Shown: positions 10,958 to 23,181, counted from the stretch's first letter. The stretch is DNA of 64,000 nt from Isoetes taiwanensis (GCA_021234155.1 JAJEKV010000053.1:286523-350522); one strand, 5' to 3'. Numbers and translations are program-made. The notes: generated by a model not told the origin, from the letters alone.

Positions 10958-12656
10958 ATGCATGGACTTGTCTTAATTGTTATAATATGCACCTATTCAA
11001 GCCAATAGGACGCTATACTTCCTACCAGTTGGTAGATCTAGGGATAACATTATTCTATGATACTATATCGGATATAAGTAAAATGCATGTACTAAATAAG
11101 AATAGGCTTTTCTCTGAATCTAAGAGGAAAATAACCTACGGTCATTAAATGCCTTTTGACCTTTAATTAAGGAATGAAATTTTCGAGGTTTAGGGGCTCA
11201 AAAAATCGTATCAAAGGGTGAATCTGCTGACAGGCAACCAGCTTTGAATGCCGGGTAACTTCCCAAATAATCTACCCCTTTTGTGAGCAGGATGGGCTAC
11301 TTCTCCGATAGCGGGTCTAGTAGTCATAGCTCTGAAGAAAACTTGGCGCCCATTGTGGAATTAAACAGAGAACTTTTATGGTGTGAAAACTCGGTTAGAC
11401 TTGAAGCTCTTGCTATGGATAGAAGAGGAAGCGCGGCCGTGGATATGAATCAAAACGAGGTTTTGAAGGAAATGGAGGTTTTGGTGCAAAAGGCACCGGG
11501 TTTCAATAGAAAACCAACATTCCAACCACGGGGGAATACCTCAAATGATCGTTTGATCCCCACGAAACGCAAGTGGATGACGACCTCTCATCAAATGAAG
11601 ATGATTTTCAGGTAACTTTTCTGATTTCTATTCTATCTACATGATTAGAACATGTTGATACCGGAATATAGGCAGCAAATGCATGCTTACATGCTGGCCC
11701 CTCTCTCTAAAAAAACACAGGGGATACATATCTAGCGTATCTAAAGGAGGTATTTATCTACTTCTATGAAATCATGTGGGATGATATGATACTGTTAGAT
11801 CAGATAGGAACTCATATAGTTTGACAAGCCTGATATGGTAAAATCAGAACTATATGAAGAAGCATTTTGTATTTACGTCTACATTTTAAATAACACTTAA
11901 AAGCAGGTTGTCAATGACAAATATAGCTTCTTGCAAGTGAATGGCTTGCTCACAAGTTTAGATTAGGGCATGCTTCCCATAATAGACAGGTTCAAAACCT
12001 TTTATCTCTGATATAGTAGAATCAGAATAATATTTCTAACCTCTATCTCTCTTATGTAATTTTACATACTAGTGGACACATGTAAGCATGTGTTGTTTCT
12101 ATTCTTTCTCTAAATATCTTTATATTCTCGATTTGTTAAGTATCGATCATGGGCAAAGGAGTACAATGGGTGAAAGGCTTATAAGCGGGGAAACACCCAA
12201 TGTACCTTTTGGCCCCGGCTTTATTACCGAAGTCTATCGCTAATATTAGCTTGTTTGGCTGCAGTGCGATGGTGATTCCTCTCTCATTGTGCTCTATTTG
12301 CTTCTCCGGTGTATACTTGCATGTTAGGATATGGAGATCAAAGAAAGAAGAATGGTATAAAATCGACATGTGAGCATGGCATGGTAGTAGCGAAAACCAT
12401 TGCATGTACCCACAAGTTGATCTGATGATGAAAATACTGATTTAAAAACCCTATAGTAGGATTGAATATATTACCTACTCTTTTTAAGCTTATATTGGTA
12501 AATATATGAAAAGACGTCTTGTCCACTGTTTTCTGAAAGTGAGGCAACCTCTTATACTATGATCTACAGCAGGTAACCTTTTTACCATAGTGATATGGTG
12601 CTGGTAGCCATTTTGGCAATATGCTTAACTATATACCAAAGTAAAGGCTCAATGCC

Positions 12657-12903
12657 CGCTTCGGTTTTGGTTTCGGTTTTGGTTTGGCTTTTAACTCCTC
12701 CTTTTATTGTCTATATTATTATTTGGCATGGGGCATAGCCCCCGAGTTCTGCTTGGGCTTATGCCCGCTCGTTTTGTTCTCAGTATTGTGATTTGTTAGG
12801 GGGCTCAGCCCCCGAGTTCTGTTGGGGCTCATGCCCTCTTCTTGTGTTCTGGTCCCATAACCCGATTGGGTTCCGTGGATGTTAAAAATTTTTCCTTCCT
12901 TCC
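12657..12903. mobile_element. 247-bp insert unique to copy 1
   Basis: Copies 2-6 read AATGCC directly into TTAAAACTTG; copy 1 has 247 extra bases here. The insert begins with repeated CGGTTTTGGTTT words. It holds two related hairpins about 65 bp apart, GGGGCATAGCCCCC and GGGGGCTCAGCCCCC, each followed by GAGTTCTG. A clean target duplication is not visible beyond CC, so it is either a small non-autonomous insertion or ancestral sequence lost from the other copies. Confidence 0.5.
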
Positions 12904-13354
12904 TTAAAACTTGTAATGAGTTAGTAATGTTCGATTTTGGAAAAGTAATATCATAAGAATGAATTTATTTTGGGTAACCTTTATGTCTTTCTGCTGTGAT
13001 AGTATAAGTTTGTCTAATTCCACATGCTATTGCATGTCTGGTATTAAAATCGAATATCAAAGTGCAGTGTTGAAAGTTAAAAGACAACATATCCATAATT
13101 TACTTGGGTCTATTATGGTTAGAATCTAATGTTCAGAAATACATTGCAGCCTACATACAATTTGTCGACAGGCTTTGACATGCAAAGTTTAGATGCATGG
13201 GTTGACAGGCATGCAATATGGCTGTTTTTTGAATATTCCCTTGTTTAGAAAAGTTTAAATTGTAAGTAAATTTACTTAGATACCACAGTTTAGATGCTCT
13301 GTCTTTGACTAGCTCGGTCACTGTATAGAATGATAAGGCTGCTAAGGGATTGAC

Positions 13355-13614
13355 CGAGGTATGTACATGCATGTAGTTGCAGACCATACTTCCAAGCTAG
13401 TAACGTAATTATCTCACAGATTATGCCGTTTATGTACGTAAATTCTAGCCCAAACGAATCTGCTATGGATGTCAAAAGATTGATCAATATCTTTGTTAAC
13501 AATGGTTTTGACCGGTATGGAATCACGAAAAGAGTGTGCAAGTATATCGGGACTTGCGAGTTCCCTGGTCTGAAATATGACAAGAATGCCCTACTACAAA
13601 TGATCAAAGAATGA
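13355..13614 (+). pseudogene. RT C-terminal remnant in copy 1
   Basis: The last ~85 codons of the element's reverse transcriptase: the YVNSSPNESAMDVKRLI region, then NGFDRYGITKRVCKYIG and the terminal ALLQMIKE stop at 13612-13614. It is fused by the internal deletion to intron sequence. No RT catalytic motif remains, so it cannot be a functional polymerase. Confidence 0.8.
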
Positions 13615-13716
13615 CAAAGGTATGATCGTTTACTGTTATTCAGTTTAAAGATTACTTTATATATGTCATCTGGCTTTATCTACATTCTAAATGTTCAATT
13701 ATAGGGTTGTGCGAAG

Positions 13717-13738
13717 CCCCCATCGTAATGATAGAGGG
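13717..13738. other. junction hairpin of copy 1 (co-varied)
   Basis: Sequence CCCCATC-GTAAT-GAT-AGAGGG at the end of unit copy 1. Compared with the other copies, stem pair C-G has become T-A, the next pair T-A has become C-G, and the innermost G-C has become G-T. Pairing is kept although five or more bases differ. Outer pairs are interrupted by bulged A residues. Confidence 0.65.
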
Positions 13739-14153
13739 TCTGACCACCCTATTGTTACAAAAGCTAAAATGTTTGGGGTTTCATGTAGTCCTACGGCAGG
13801 AGGTAGGATTTTTTTTATGTATGGACTTGTCTTAATTGTTATAATATGCACCTATTCAAGCCAATAGGACGCTATACTTCCTACCAGTTGGTAGATCTAG
13901 GGATAACATTATTCTATGATACTATATCGGATATAAGTAAAATGCATGTACTAAATAAGAATAGGCTTTTTTCTCGAATCTAAGAGGAAAATAACCTACT
14001 GGTCATTAAATGCCTTTTGACCTTTAATTAAGGAATGAAAGTTTCAGGAGGTTTAGGGGCTCAAAAAATCGTATCAAAGGGTGAATCTGGCGACAAGCAA
14101 ACCAGCTTTGAATGCGGGTAACTTCCCAAATAATCTACCCCTTTGTGAGCAGG

Positions 14154-14471
14154 ATGGGCTACTTCTCGATAGAATGTGGTCTAGTAGTCATAGCTCTAAG
14201 AAAACTTGGCCCATTGTGGAATTAAACAGAGAACTTTATGGTGTGAAAACTCGGTTAGACTTGAAGCTCTTGCTATGGATAGAAGAGGAAGCGGCCGTGG
14301 ATATGAATCAAAACGAGGTTTTGAAGGAAATGGAGGTTTTGGTGCAAAAAGGGGCACCGGTTTCAATAGAAAACCAACATTCCAACACAGGGGGAATACC
14401 TCAAATGATCATTTCTGTCCCCCGAGATGCAAGTGGATGACGACCTCTCATCAAATGAAGATGATTTTCAG
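14154..14471 (+). pseudogene. leader exon of ORF1, copy 2 (frameshifted)
   Basis: Counterpart of the intact 106-codon leader exon of copies 4-6, with several 1-2 base changes that break the frame (for example at the SDSGSS segment, 14168-14200). The donor CAG|GTAACT is intact. Some of the indels lie at CTG/CCG-type sites and could be assembly error. Confidence 0.6.
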
Positions 14472-16139
14472 GTAACTTTTCTGATTTCTATTCTATCTAC
14501 ATGATTAGAACATGTTGATACCGGAATATAGGCAGCAAATGCATGCTTACATCTTTGGCCCCCTCTCTAAAAAAACACAGGGGATACATATCTAGCGTAT
14601 CTAAAGGAGGTATTTATCTACTTCTATGAAATCATGTGGGATGATATGATACTGTTAGATCAGATAGGAACTCATATAGTTTGACAAGCCTGATATGGTA
14701 AAATCAGAACTATATGAAGAAGCATTTTGTATTTCGTCTACATTTTAAATAACACTTAAAAGCGAGGTTGTCAATGACAAATATAGCTTCTTGCAAGTGA
14801 ATGGCTTGCTCACAAGTTTAGATTAGGGCATGCTTCCCATAATAGAGCCGGGTTCAAAACCTTTTTATCTCGATATAGTAGAATCGAATAATATTTCTAA
14901 CCTCTATCTCTTATGTAATTTTACATACTAGTGGACACATGTAAGCATGTGTTGTTTCTATTCTTTCTCTAAATATCTTTATATTCTCGATTTGTTATAT
15001 CGATCATGGGCAAAGGAGTACAATGGGTGAAAGGCGATAAGCCAGGAAACACCCAATGTACCTTTTGGCCCTGGCTTTATTACCGAGTCTATCGCTAATA
15101 TTAGCTTGTTTGGCTGCAGGTACGTGGTGATTCCTCTCTCATTGTGCTCTATTTGCTTCTCTGGTGTATACTTGCATGTTAGGATATGGAGATCAAAGAA
15201 AGAAGAATGGTATAAAATCGATTACAGGAGCATGGCATGGTAACTGAAAACCATTGCACAGCACAAGTTGATACAGTGATGAAAATACTGATTTAAAAAC
15301 CCTATAGTAGGATTGAATCTATTACCTACTCTTTTTAAGCTTATATTGGTAAATATATGAAAAGACGTCTTGTCCACTGTTTTCTGAAAGTGAGGCAACC
15401 TCTTATACTATGATCTACAGCAGGTAACCTTTTTACCATAGTGATATGGTGCTGGTAGCCATTTTGGCAATATGCTTAACTATATACCAAAGTAAAGGCT
15501 CAATGCCTTAAAACTTGTAATGAGTTAGTAATGCTCGATTTTGGAAAAGTAATATCATAAGAATGAATTTATTTTGGGTAACCTTTATGTCTTTCTGCTG
15601 TGATAGTATAAGTTTGTCTAATTCCACATGCTATTGCATGTCTGGTATTAAAATCGAATATCAAAGTGCAGTGTTGAAAGTTAAAAGACAACATATCCAT
15701 AATTTACTTGGGTCTATTATGGTTAGAATCTAATGTTCAGAAATACATTGCAGCCTACATACAATTTGTCGACAGGCTTTGACATGCAAAGTTTAGATGC
15801 ATGGGTTGACAGGCATGCAATATGGCTGTTTTTTGAATATTCCCTTGTTTAGAAAAGTTTAAATTGTAAGTAAATTTACTTAGATACCACAGTTTAGATG
15901 CTCTGTCTTTGACTAGCTCGATCACTGTATAGAATGATAAGGCTGCTAAGGGATTGACCGAGGTAGTCTGAGGAACTAGTAAGATTGTTGTCTAGGCTAG
16001 TTTGGTCCGTGTTTTTTTTAGATACTTCATTTCATTGGTCTTACCAGTGAAGCATCTATTCTGATTGGATAAATATGAGCATTACATGTTGTTAATTTGA
16101 TTCACTATTATATACTAAAGCTGATGGATTTATGATCAG
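14472..16139 (+). other. intron region of ORF1, copy 2
   Basis: About 1.67 kb between the phase-0 donor CAG|GTAACT and the phase-0 acceptor ATGATCAG|GAT. It is conserved in every copy at near-identity, so it duplicated along with the exons. It contains short exon-like islands, for example MGKGVQWVKGDKPGNTQCTF (from 15006) followed by stops, and GFDMQSLDAWVDRHAIW near 15777-15835 after an AG. These could be alternative exons or remnants; splicing cannot be decided from DNA alone. Confidence 0.45.
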
Positions 16140-17359
16140 GATAATGAGGACACTGAATCTGACATCGAATTTATACCACCAGTGTGGAACAGAGATCTTG
16201 GACCTATGGGCTACGGGTTGAGTAGAATCACTTGCCCAAGCTATGCGGTGCAAACTCTCCTTTGTTGTATCAAGAATCCTAAGATACACATGCTTTTGTT
16301 GGAAAAAGAAGCTCTGAGAAAACCAGACCAGCTCTCAGCCGTATCGCATCTTAGCTTCAATGACTGGTTGGACTTGTTCCCAAAATGAATAAAATTGGGG
16401 ATGAATGGGATGATGCTGTTAAAATCATTGATTCTATTTATGATGATCTACCTGGTACAATTCACAAAGGGACCATGGAGGAGGATCAAGCAAGGTCTCA
16501 ATACTTCTATGGTATTCCAGCTTTGGAAAAAGCCAACAAGATCAGGAAGTCCGCTATCAGCACTGAAATGATGGGGGCTAATATCCATAATATGGATCAA
16601 GATAATGATGACCCTTTTGGAGAGTCACTTTTGTCGGAACAAGAGCGGGCTAATATGAAGAATAATACTGGAAAGGGTAAATCTGATGGGGATAATGAGT
16701 TCAGCTTTACATTGCATAACTGCCATACTTTCCCGATCATACCAGAAAGGCTTGTGGAAAGCCATGCTATGTTTTGTAACCAAGGAATTTGGCGTACAAA
16801 GAACTTTGGTGCCTTGGCACCTATTAGCAGAGCTTCCTGGATTATGCTTGGCGATATTACAGCAGACCAAGAAAAGTATGCCAAGGCAGCAACCCACAAA
16901 ATGGAAAAGGTAATTTATAAGGAAAAAATTAAACTGAAAGTTGATCACCGCTTCTTTGATAAGAAATGCAACAAGGATGATTGTATCTATGTTCGGCAAA
17001 AAGGCCACATGGCCTACTCTACTATTCACAGGGATGCTTTTTACTTGAAAAGAGTATGGAGAAGTATGTGTCCATATTTTAAATGTATTTGTGAACCCCG
17101 CATGAAAGGCAATGCTTGTAAGGACAATATGACATGGCTAGATCACGCAGTGTGGTATTTATTTAACAACTTGGATAGCCTTTTTCCAGACATGTCAGTT
17201 GTAGCTCAAATGGTTTCTATGAAGAGGCTCCTGAAAACTACTTTGAGAGACAGTATTGTGGCTTACATATCATATCTGGAGATACGTAATACCATGATTG
17301 AGATGACTTTTGCGCAGGCGGCCAATCCATGCGCAGATCTGAAACTTAACTATTTGTGA
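16140..17359 (+). CDS. element ORF1, main exon, copy 2
   Basis: Begins after acceptor ATGATCAG with DNEDTESDIEFIPPVWNRD and runs to a TGA at 17357-17359, with one single-base loss near 16378 (copy 4 has the extra A). Product about 405 residues, family not recognised. Visible features are an acidic N-terminus, a Gly/Pro box NRDLGPMGYGLSR, a long hydrophilic middle, and a Cys-rich stretch (CNKDDC, then CPYFKCICEPR and GNAC) that may bind metal. A predicted helical C-terminus contains MVSMKRLLKTTLRDSI. It is probably a nucleic-acid-binding partner of the RT by analogy with other retroelement ORF1 proteins (inference). It is not similar to gag zinc knuckles (CCHC) that I can see. Confidence 0.55.
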
Positions 17360-17399
17360 GAAAAGCATAAAACCGGTTACTTTCACGCTTAGTCTTGAG

Positions 17400-17597
17400 G
17401 TGGGAACTAGCAACAGCTACAACAAGAAAATCAGACCAGGAAAAACAAGAACAAGCTCAAATGTCAGTGTCATGAGCTATACACCACCTCGTATAACAGA
17501 TTGGCCTAAAAGTGAGTCTAGCATGGCTGATAATGCAGGCATCGAGCCACTCTGTACACCCAAAGATCTTGATGGGTTCGGTCTCCAAACAAAATAA
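17400..17597 (+). CDS. short open frame between ORF1 and RT, copy 2
   Basis: A 65-codon frame with GTSNSYNKKIRPGKTRTSS, a Ser/Lys-rich sequence, then ITDWPKSESSMADNAGIEP. It ends TAA, but a +1 shift just before the stop (at CTCCAAACAAAA) opens SKQNKEHDLKSTDDVVKN up to a donor-like AATAAG|GTATGT at 17656. It is found identically in copy 4 (28935-29132). It could be a further ORF1 segment joined by splicing or frameshift, or untranslated leader of the RT. Confidence 0.35.
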   Translation: MGTSNSYNKKIRPGKTRTSSNVSVMSYTPPRITDWPKSESSMADNAGIEPLCTPKDLDGFGLQTK

Positions 17598-18011
17598 GGA
17601 GCATGACCTAAAGAGTACTGATGATGTCGTCAAGAATCTGACGTATCAGAAATAAGGTATGTCTATGACATTTTCAAAAGCTAGTTTATATTGAAAAGCT
17701 TTGAAAGTTTTGAAACTACTTAAGTGTTCCTTTCTGCAATGTGCTGTTTATGATGATATCTTCATAATGAATAGTGGATTGTAATATTAAATTGACAATG
17801 TTCCTGTGAAAACATTGTACTAATGGGAATAATATATATGATAAATGGTCTAAGCTTTCTAACCTTGAAAGCAAATTTAGACACAACCAGCTGGCATGCC
17901 ATTAGTCATGCCATAGCTAAAATGATCCTATCCTCCTGAAAAACATGAGCTTGATTTAGGAACAATAGTTTGGCAAACTTATATCTAATCTGGGTGTTCT
18001 AACATGTACAG

Positions 18012-20073
18012 ATGGTCAGAACTCTAAATAGGGACTGTCAGGGCAGATTTAGCATTTCTGAAACAAAGAACAAGAACAAAAAGAAGATTGTACACTGCCT
18101 ATTTTTATCCAAGATACTGGATAAACTATGCATTCCCAAAATCATATGCAAGCATGTCAATATGGTACTGGGGGAGATCGGAGATCAAATTATGGAAAAC
18201 ACCATGTTTTCTTGGAGATACACTGAAAATTTAAAAGAAATATGTTATAAGCCACATTATATCTTTGCAGAAGATAATGACTCCATCTGCCCTTGTACTA
18301 ATCCAAACCTTAAAGGTTTCATAGACCCTAGTATTGGACATGTCCGTACTACAAACCTGAAAATCATCTGTAATAAAATGCTAAGAAATGCATTCAAGAA
18401 AGGTCTTGGCCATATTCCAGACCGTGCTCTGGTATGGAGAGACCTCAAAGCTGATATTAAGAAAGCAGTCGACACTATCTTTGAACTGCACAGATTTGAA
18501 TTCCCACACATCAGAGATGTGGATGTCGAATTAATAAAAAGGGGAGTTGTTGAACAAGTAAGTAATGAGGTAACTGATGCCAGCAACAGAGACTGTTGTA
18601 GAAAATTTGCATTTAATGACCCTTTGGTCATTAATAACATGGAATGGCTGATAAAAAATCTTTACATCTCGGGGGTTGATAAGGCATCTAATAACCCTGC
18701 TTTTATTTGCCCGAAACATATAAGGGAGATGGCTTTAAGTAGATTGGGCAGCCCTGATTTCCTACCTTTAGGAATAGAGAAAGAAAACTTGGACAGTGAT
18801 ATTCAAAAAGGTATTTAGGAGTGTATTAATGTTGAATCATTTGAATCAGACAAATTACCGTATCTTCTTGGCCTGTTCAAAGCCCATAAGAATGACTACA
18901 GGTGGATCACGAATGCACATGGTACAGTCTATACGGAAATCGCCCAAACCATTACAGTTGTACTAAATTCTATTTTGGACATTTGGCCGGAAGTTTCTAA
19001 GGACGCATGTGCTAATGTACACATGATGGTCTCTAACAAGCTAAATGCTAACTGGATAGTAAACTCAGTTTACGAGGTGGTTTTAAATCTGCCAAACAAA
19101 ATTGAAGAGGTGTATGTAGCAGATATAACTAAATGCTACGAGAGTATCCAATTACTTGGTGAAAATGGTATCTGCTGTATCAGCGTGAAAGTGGTAAATC
19201 TCGTGGGATTATATGAAAAGACAAAATAAAAGGTACCAACTTTGGCTTAAAAAATCCAGCAATGGAAATACTACAGCGAAATGGTTCAAGATAGCGCCCC
19301 AAGGAAAATGCTGGAGTATGATGAGTCGTGAGGGCTTCATCAAAGCTAATAACTAGTTGCTTACCAACTGTTTCATAAGATTGGGTAGAGGGATTTGGCA
19401 ACAAATTTGTGGCATACCAATGGGCTTTTCTTGTAGCCCATGCTGGTGCAATATCTATCTTGCCTGGTTTGAGCTCAGCTTTATTAAAAATCTAGCTACA
19501 CAGGGGAAGTTTGAGGAGATTAAGCTCTTCAAACATGTATTCAGATATATGGATGACTTGTTGGCAGTTAATTGTCCACACATAAAGGATTTCCTTAAAG
19601 AAATATCGAATGAAGAGGACCAGGATCTAAGAATATATGACCTGCATGTGTTAGGCATTAAAGAGGAAACAAAGTATTCCGTGGCTGATACAGACAGAGC
19701 ACACGGATACAAAGCCAACTTTTTGAACATGACTATCCACATTTTTGATAGAAAGTTTGGCCTCTTCCAAACTACGAGGTACGATAAAAGGGATGTTTTA
19801 CCCTTCAAAGCCTTGAAGTATGTACATGCATGTAGTTGCAGACCATACTTCCAAGCTAGGAACGTAATTATCTCACAGATTATGCCGTTTATGTACGTAA
19901 ATTCTAGCCCAAACGAAGCTGCTATGGATGTCAAAAGATTGATCAATAGCTTTGTTAACAATGGTTTTGACCGGTATGGAATCACGAAAAGAGTGTGCAA
20001 GTATATTGGGACTTGCGAGTTCCCTGGTCTGAAATATGACAAGAATGCCCTACTACAAATGATCAAAGAATGA
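18012..20073 (+). pseudogene. reverse transcriptase ORF, copy 2 (two stops, one frameshift)
   Basis: Same protein as the copy 5 RT, including the full C-terminus ending ALLQMIKE. It is broken by TAG at 18816-18818 (copy 5 has CAG), by loss of two bases near 19203 in the sequence after KVVNLV, and by TAG at 19354-19356 (copy 5 has TGG). Motifs still readable are GHVRTTNLKI, DKASNNPAFIC, GIPMGFSCSPCW, FRYMDDLLAV, and a C-terminal YDKRDVLPF region that copy 5 has lost by frameshift. Combining copies 2 and 5 defines a family protein of about 685 residues. The start ATG lies exactly after the acceptor TGTACAG. Confidence 0.8.
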
Positions 20074-20175
20074 CAAAGGTATGATCGTTTACTGTTATTC
20101 AGTTTAAAGAATACTTTATATTTGTCATCTGGCTTTATCTACATTCTAAATGTTCAATTATAGGGTTGTGCGAAG

Positions 20176-20196
20176 CCCCTACTGTAACAGTAGGGG
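20176..20196. other. junction hairpin of copy 2
   Basis: Perfect 10-bp arms CCCCTACTGT and ACAGTAGGGG with one A between, 98 bp after the RT stop and about 80 bp before the next unit. It is followed by a second short hairpin, TCCTAC...GTAGGA, that ends at the T8 tract. Position and co-variation in copy 1 suggest a functional RNA or DNA structure at the element end. Confidence 0.75.
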
Positions 20197-20274
20197 TACA
20201 GCCACCCTATTGTTAAGAAAGCTAAAATGTTTGGGGTTTCATGCAGTCCTACGGCAGGAGGTAGGATTTTTTTT

Positions 20275-22846
20275 ATGCATGGACTTGTCTTAATTGTTAT
20301 AATATGCACCTATTCAAGCCAATAGGACGCTATACTTCCTACCAGTTGGTAGATCTAGGGATAACATTATTCTATGATACTATATCGGATATAAGTAAAA
20401 TGCATGTACTAAATAAGAATAGGCTTTTCTCTGAATCTAAGAGGAAAATAACCTACGGTCATTAAATGCCTTTTGACCTTTAATTAAGGAATGAAATTTT
20501 CAGAGGTTTAGGGGCTCAAAAAATCGTATCAAAGGGTGAATCTGCTGACAGGCAACCAGCTTTGAATGCCGGGTAACTTCCCAAATAATCTACCCCTTTT
20601 GTGAGCAGGATGGGCTACTTCTCCGATAGCGGGTCTAGTAGTCATAGCTCAGAAGAAAACTTGGCGCCCATTGTGGATTAAACAGAGAACTTTTATGGTG
20701 TGAAAACTCGGTTAGACTTGAAGCTCTTGCTATGGATAGAAGAGGAAGCGGCCGTGGATATGAATCAAAACGAGGTTTTGAAGGAAATGGAGGTTTTGGT
20801 GCAAAAAGGGGCACCGGTTTCAATAGAAAACCAACACTCCAACACAGGGGGAATACCTCAAATGATCATTTCGTCCCTGAGACGCAAGTGGATGACGACC
20901 TCTCATCAAATGAAGATGATTTTCATCTAACTTTTCTTATTTCTATTCTATCTACATGATTAGAACATGTTGATACCGGAATATAGGCAGCAAATACATG
21001 CTTACATGCTGGCCCCTCTCTCTAAAAAAACACAGGGGATACATATCTAGCGTATCTAAAGGAGGTATTTATCTACTTCGATGAAATCATGTGGGATGAT
21101 ATGATACTGTTAGATCAGATAGGAACTCATATAGTTTGACAAGCCTGATATGGTAAAATCAGAACTATATGAAGAAGCATTTTGTATTTACGTCTACATT
21201 TTAAATAACACTTAAAAGCAGGTTGTCAATGACAAATATAGCTTCTTGCAAGTGAATGCCTTGCTCACAAGTTTAGATTAGGGCATGCTTCCCATAATAG
21301 ACAGTTTCAAAACCTTTTATCTCTGATATAGTAGAATCAGAATAATATTTCTAACCTCTATCTCTCTTATGTAATTTTACATACTAGTGGACACATGTAA
21401 GCATGTGTTGTTTCTATTCTTTCTCTAAATATCTTTATATTCTGATTTGTTAAGTACTGATAATGGGCAAAGGAGTACAATGGGTGAAAGGCGATAAGCC
21501 AGGAAACACCCAATGTACCTTTTGGCCCTGGCTTTATTACCGAGTCTATCGCTAATATTAGCTTGTTTGGCTGCAGGTACGTGGTGATTCCTCTCTCATT
21601 GTGCTCTATTTGCTTCTCTGGTGTATACTTGCATGTTAGGATATGGAGATCAAAGAAAGAAGAATGGTATAAAATCGATTACAGGAGCATGGCATGGTAA
21701 CTAAAAACCATTGCACAGCACAAGTTGATATAGTGATGAAAATACTGATTTAAAAACCCTATAGTAGGATTGAATCTATTACCTACTCGTAAATATATGA
21801 AAAGACGTCTTGTCCACTGTTTTCTGAAAGTGAGGCAACCTCTTATACTATGATCTACAGCAGGTAACCTTTTTACCATAGTGATATGGTGCTGGTAGCC
21901 ATTTTGGCAATATGCTTAACTATATACCAAAGTAAAGGCTCAATGCCTTAAAACTTGTAATGAGTTAGTAATGCTCGATTTTGGAAAAGTAATATCATAA
22001 GAATGAATTTATTTTGGGTAACCTTTATGTCTTTCTACTGTGATAGTATAAGTTTGCTAATTCCACATGCTATTGCATGTCTGGTATTAAAATCGAATAT
22101 CAAAGTGCAGTGTTGAAAGTTAAAAGACAACATATCCATAATTTACTTGGGTCTATTATGGTTAGAATCTAATGTTCAGAAATACATTGCAGCCTACATA
22201 CAATTTGTCGACAGGCTTTGACATGCAAAGTTTAGATGCATGGGTTGACAGGCATGCAATATGGCTGTTTTTTGAATATTCCCTTGTTTAGAAAAGTTTA
22301 AATTGTAAGTAAATTTACTTATATACCACAGTTTAGATGCTCTGTCTTTGACTAGCTCGGTCACTGTATAGAATGATAAGGCTGCTAAGGGATTGACCGA
22401 GGTATGTACATGCATGTAGTTGCAGACCATACTTCCAAGCTAGGAACGTAATTATCTCACAGATTATGCTGTTTATGTACGTAAATTCTAGCCCAAACGA
22501 AGCTGCTATGGATGTCAAAAGATTGATCAATAGCGGTTTTGACCGGTATGGAATCACAAAAAGAGTGTGCAAGTATATCGGGACTTGCGAGTTCCCTGGT
22601 CTGAAATATGACAAGAATGCCCTACTACAAATGATCAAAGAATGACAAAGGTATGATCGTTTACTGTTATTCAGTTTAAAGAATACTTTATATTTGTCAT
22701 CTGGCTTTATCTACATTTTAAATGTTCAATTATAGGGTTGTGCGAAGCCCCTGCTGTAACAGTAGGGGTACAGCCACCCTATTGTTACAAAAGCTAAAAT
22801 GTTTGGGGTTTCATGCAGTCCTACGGCAGGAGGTAGGATTTTTTTT
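20275..22846 (+). mobile_element. RT element array, copy 3 (short, internally deleted)
   Basis: 2572-bp unit with the same deletion junction as copy 1 (GATTGACCGAG|GTATGTACATG near 22402) but without copy 1's insert. It has an extra small loss after ACCTACTC at 21788. Its leader-exon donor is destroyed (TTTTCATCTAAC instead of TTTTCAGGTAAC near 20925). Only the RT C-terminus remains (22403-22645), with the NSFVNN residues missing. Confidence 0.85.
22748..22768. other. junction hairpin of copy 3
   Basis: CCCCTGCTGT with ACAGTAGGGG; the A-to-G change keeps pairing as G-T, consistent with selection or recency acting on the stem. Confidence 0.65.
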
Positions 22847-23181
22847 ATGTATGGACTTGTCTTAATTGTTATAATATGCACCTATTCAAGCCAATAGGAC
22901 GCTATACTTCCTACCAGTTGGTAGATCTAGGGATAACATTATTCTATGATACTATATCGGATATAAGTAAAATGCATGTACTAAATAAGAATAGGCTTTT
23001 CTCTGAATCTAAGAGGAAAATAACCTACGGTCATTAAATGCCTTTTGACCTTTAATTAAGGAATGAAATTTTCAGAGGTTTAGGGGCTCAAAAAATCGTA
23101 TCAAAGGGTGAATCTGCTGACAGGCAACTAGCTTTGAATGCCGGGTAACTTCCCAAATAATCTACCCCTTTTGTGAGCAGG

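Larger units (their letters stand above)
10958..13816 (+). mobile_element. RT element array, copy 1 (short, internally deleted)
   Basis: Head-to-tail copy 1 of the retroelement. It starts ATGCATGGACTTGTC after the T23 tract and ends in the junction hairpin and T8 before copy 2. It has the leader exon (11292-11611, frameshifted relative to copies 4-6), the intron region, and then jumps at about 13350 from GATTGACCGAG straight into the RT C-terminus. This removes ORF1 and most of the RT, about 3.9 kb. It also has a private 247-bp insert (12657-12903). It is the most divergent copy, and its junction hairpin has changed on both sides of the stem. Confidence 0.85.
13817..20274 (+). mobile_element. 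RT element array, copy 2 (full length, 6458 bp)
   Basis: The only unit without a large deletion or insertion and therefore the best view of the whole element. Order: unit start and 5' region with hairpins CTACCA-gt-TGGTAG and TATATC-g-GATATA; leader exon (14154-14471, frameshifted here); about 1.67-kb intron region; ORF1 exon from 16140; a short open frame 17400-17597; intron 17657-18011; RT ORF 18012-20073; junction hairpin 20176-20196; a second small hairpin TCCTAC...GTAGGA; T8. There are no long terminal repeats inside the unit and no poly-A tail. Direct head-to-tail joining gives each copy its neighbour's end as upstream sequence. Confidence 0.9.

Noticed and set aside
13340-13360. The junction in short copies as evidence of a spliced (retroposed) intron
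   Set aside because: In none of the possible registers does the removed segment begin GT and end AG; a deletion at shared GTA explains it better.
18560-18615. Hammerhead-ribozyme-like string (CTGATGC...stem...TAGAAA) in the RT ORF
   Set aside because: The conserved CUGANGA core is broken (C instead of A) and the string lies in conserved coding sequence. I saw no hammerhead core near the unit junctions, where Penelope-type elements carry it.
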